Shown here piece after piece: positions 6,746-7,735 of a DNA stretch of 7,735 bases (positions are counted from its first letter, which is position 1; each line of letters begins with the position of its first letter). The DNA lies in NCBI GenBank assembly GCA_031278135.1, contig JAITKY010000081.1, forward strand, positions 1 through 7,735, in the 5' to 3' direction. A program made the translations under genes and the position numbers. The notes below the pieces were generated by a model that was given only the letters and a program-made list of their open reading frames with translations, was not told where the DNA came from and made no database searches. This stretch comes from Prevotellaceae bacterium (GTDB lineage Bacteria > Bacteroidota > Bacteroidia > Bacteroidales > UBA932).

Positions 6746-6764
6746 TTAGTGGAACTTAGTGGAA
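6746..6764. repeat. Direct repeat TTAGTGGAA, 10-bp period
   Basis: TTAGTGGAA occurs at 6746-6754 and 6756-6764 with one base between, so the copies face the same side of the helix. Relative to the start predicted from the sigma-54 match they lie at about -126 to -144, where enhancer sites for sigma-54 activators are often found. The activator link is inference. Confidence 0.55.
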
Positions 6765-6798
6765 TTATTGATGTAAGCAACTATATAATTGAACATCA

Positions 6799-6832
6799 TG
6801 ATACGGCTTTAATGGTGATACGGCTTTAATGG
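6799..6832. repeat. Perfect 17-bp tandem repeat
   Basis: TGATACGGCTTTAATGG is present twice head to tail (6799-6815 and 6816-6832). It is non-coding. It may be a slippage product or a doubled binding site. Confidence 0.9.
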
Positions 6833-6833
6833 A

Positions 6834-6856
6834 TTTCTAATGGATACTATTAGAAA
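6834..6856. repeat. 8-bp inverted repeat
   Basis: TTTCTAAT (6834-6841) and ATTAGAAA (6849-6856) flank a 7-nt centre, GGATACT. It starts one base after the 17-bp tandem repeat. It could be an operator or a weak hairpin; no U-tract follows on either strand to make it a terminator. Confidence 0.5.
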
Positions 6857-6959
6857 ATCAAACTTGTAATTCGTTTATAATAAGCAAAATATCGTGCATT
6901 AATTTACCGAAATTGACTTTCCTAATGAATTAATAATGAAAAATTGACATTGGGGGATA

Positions 6960-6974
6960 ATTTTGTGACAAAAT
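6960..6974. repeat. 15-bp palindrome
   Basis: ATTTTGTGACAAAAT is a perfect palindrome about a central G, the size and form of a dimeric regulator site. It lies about 340 bp upstream of the predicted start of the small lipoprotein transcript. No regulator gene is visible to pair with it. Confidence 0.4.
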
Positions 6975-7234
6975 GTTTTTTCGTCATGACAGTTTGGCGC
7001 ATAAATATCCAAAAATATTAAAAATAACCATTGGAAACTCATAGAAAGGCTTTCAAAACAAGGTTTTTAGGAGTTACTCATTATTTTTTTAACACTATTT
7101 AATATTCGCTGACACTTTGGCATGATTTAACATACAGGTGTCGCAGATTAATTATAAATAAAGTTACATTAGAGTAGAGAAAAAACATGACAAAAACATC
7201 ACTAATGCTGACAAAAAGGCAAATTCCAAAATTT

Positions 7235-7735
7235 CTATTCTTTTTTCCTCAAATGCTGCAATTCCGGATCATTTTCGATTCGACCAAGTTCATCAACGAC
7301 AATCTGTTTGACATCCGATTTGATTTGATTGTAGTTGCGCTCTATTTCGGAGAGCATATTGTCCGTACCGTTTTCATCTCGAAAATCCACGATTTCGGGG
7401 ATTTTTTTGTACGCTTTCGTTTCACGGGTTACGGCAGCGTTATCTACCATGATTTCAGCGTGGAAGATTTTTTGTTCGATACGTTCGTCGAAGTTGTCGG
7501 ACACTGATCCTACGAACATGCCCTGCGTGAGATTGGATATTTTGGACGCCGGAATCAGAGAATCCAACTGTGTGGATATAGATGTTGATTTATCCTGCCT
7601 GTTAATCGTCATGGACTGGCGTTTTTGCAACACTTTTCCGAAGCGTTCGGAAAGGTTTTTTGCCGATTCCCCGACTACCTGACCGGAAAAGATATTCCCC
7701 ACCGTGTTCATCACGACGGCGGCTTCCTTGTCGCC
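7235..7735 (-). CDS. mobC: mobC/TraG-type conjugative coupling protein, C-terminal part (partial)
   Basis: This is the C-terminal 166 codons of a type IV coupling protein of the Bacteroides MobC/TraG kind, an inner-membrane ATPase that connects relaxase-bound DNA to the transfer channel. The gene begins beyond the right edge. The visible frame starts GDKEAAVVMNTVGNIFSGQV and continues through SERFGKVLQKRQSMTIN, ISTQLDSLIPASKI and MFVGSVSDNFDERIEQKIFH to the end LQHLRKKE and a TAG at 7235-7237. There are no internal stops or shifts. The nucleotide-binding motifs would lie off the window. The GTG/ATG pair at 7714-7709 is internal, not a start. The decayed left copy supplies the preceding motif (RDYG). 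No strong terminator follows. Confidence 0.88.
   Translation of the reverse strand, partial: GDKEAAVVMNTVGNIFSGQVVGESAKNLSERFGKVLQKRQSMTINRQDKSTSISTQLDSLIPASKISNLTQGMFVGSVSDNFDERIEQKIFHAEIMVDNAAVTRETKAYKKIPEIVDFRDENGTDNMLSEIERNYNQIKSDVKQIVVDELGRIENDPELQHLRKKE
7236..7704. repeat. Right copy of long direct repeat (mobC 3' region)
   Basis: This is the partner of 2070-2540, in the same orientation. It carries two CT units (7340-7343) where the left copy has three. It continues without the 32-bp deletion found on the left. Further homology probably extends past the right edge, because the left copy matches the coupling-protein family for about 90 bp more. Confidence 0.93.

Larger units (their letters stand above)
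6661..7234. other. Non-coding, repeat-rich region between mobC and the envelope operon
   Basis: No credible gene is seen on either strand; frames are short and AT-rich. The stretch lies downstream of the right mobC and upstream of the 43-codon gene, both on the minus strand. It holds several short direct and inverted repeats, listed separately. It also has AAATTGAC at 6910-6917 and 6941-6948 (31 bp apart) and TAATGAA at 6923-6929 and 6934-6940 (11 bp apart). These spacings are close to whole helical turns and would suit protein binding, but AT-rich sequence gives such repeats easily. No clear terminator follows mobC. Confidence 0.6.

Noticed and set aside
6799..6832. Start of a CRISPR array
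   Set aside because: There are only two adjoining 17-bp units with no spacers.
7187..7682. Plus-strand open frames over the right mobC
   Set aside because: They are antisense shadows of the clear mobC frame, which shows family motifs; the same shadows appear over the left copy (2087-2676).

Overview
The window looks like accessory DNA from a member of the Bacteroidales. It is AT-rich, with a TonB-dependent receptor/DUF4249 pair, a BACON-domain lipoprotein, a Bacteroidetes-type TTTG/TAnnTTTG promoter, and coupling-protein (MobC/TraG type) sequence typical of Bacteroides-group conjugative elements. No rRNA, tRNA or CRISPR array was seen.

Layout, left to right. (1) The 3' end of an unrecognised plus-strand gene (3-131). 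(2) A complete plus-strand gene (251-1903) for an AlbA_2 (Schlafen-type) plus GHKL-type ATP-binding protein with a C-terminal winged helix. It has its own promoter at 197-229, and a 20-bp tandem duplication crosses its stop codon. (3) A decayed minus-strand mobC fragment (about 2069-2640) with a CT-dinucleotide frameshift, an inferred 32-bp internal deletion and a 5' truncation. (4) A minus-strand outer-membrane operon, transcribed right to left: a 43-codon lipoprotein (6582-6451), a strong hairpin overlapping its stop codon, a BACON lipoprotein (6398-5988), a TonB-dependent receptor (5976-3577) and a DUF4249 lipoprotein (3572-2622). (5) A non-coding stretch of about 570 bp rich in short repeats (6661-7234). 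A good sigma-54 (-24/-12) promoter match lies beside it at 6647-6631, directly upstream of the small lipoprotein gene. (6) The intact 3' end of a second mobC (7735-7235), which runs off the right edge.

The envelope operon therefore sits between two directly repeated mobC sequences about 5.17 kb apart. Only the right copy has an undamaged frame. The two copies are a mosaic: 192 bp are almost identical, while the next 276 bp differ at 29 positions with only three amino-acid changes. This suggests that they come from two related functional elements and that one end was later homogenised. The simplest reading is that the receptor operon is cargo beside a conjugation gene in an integrative or conjugative element.

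The receptor and its two lipoproteins probably form one cell-envelope uptake or binding system of unknown substrate. The 43-codon gene, hairpin and candidate sigma-54 promoter may control it. That regulatory reading is inference.
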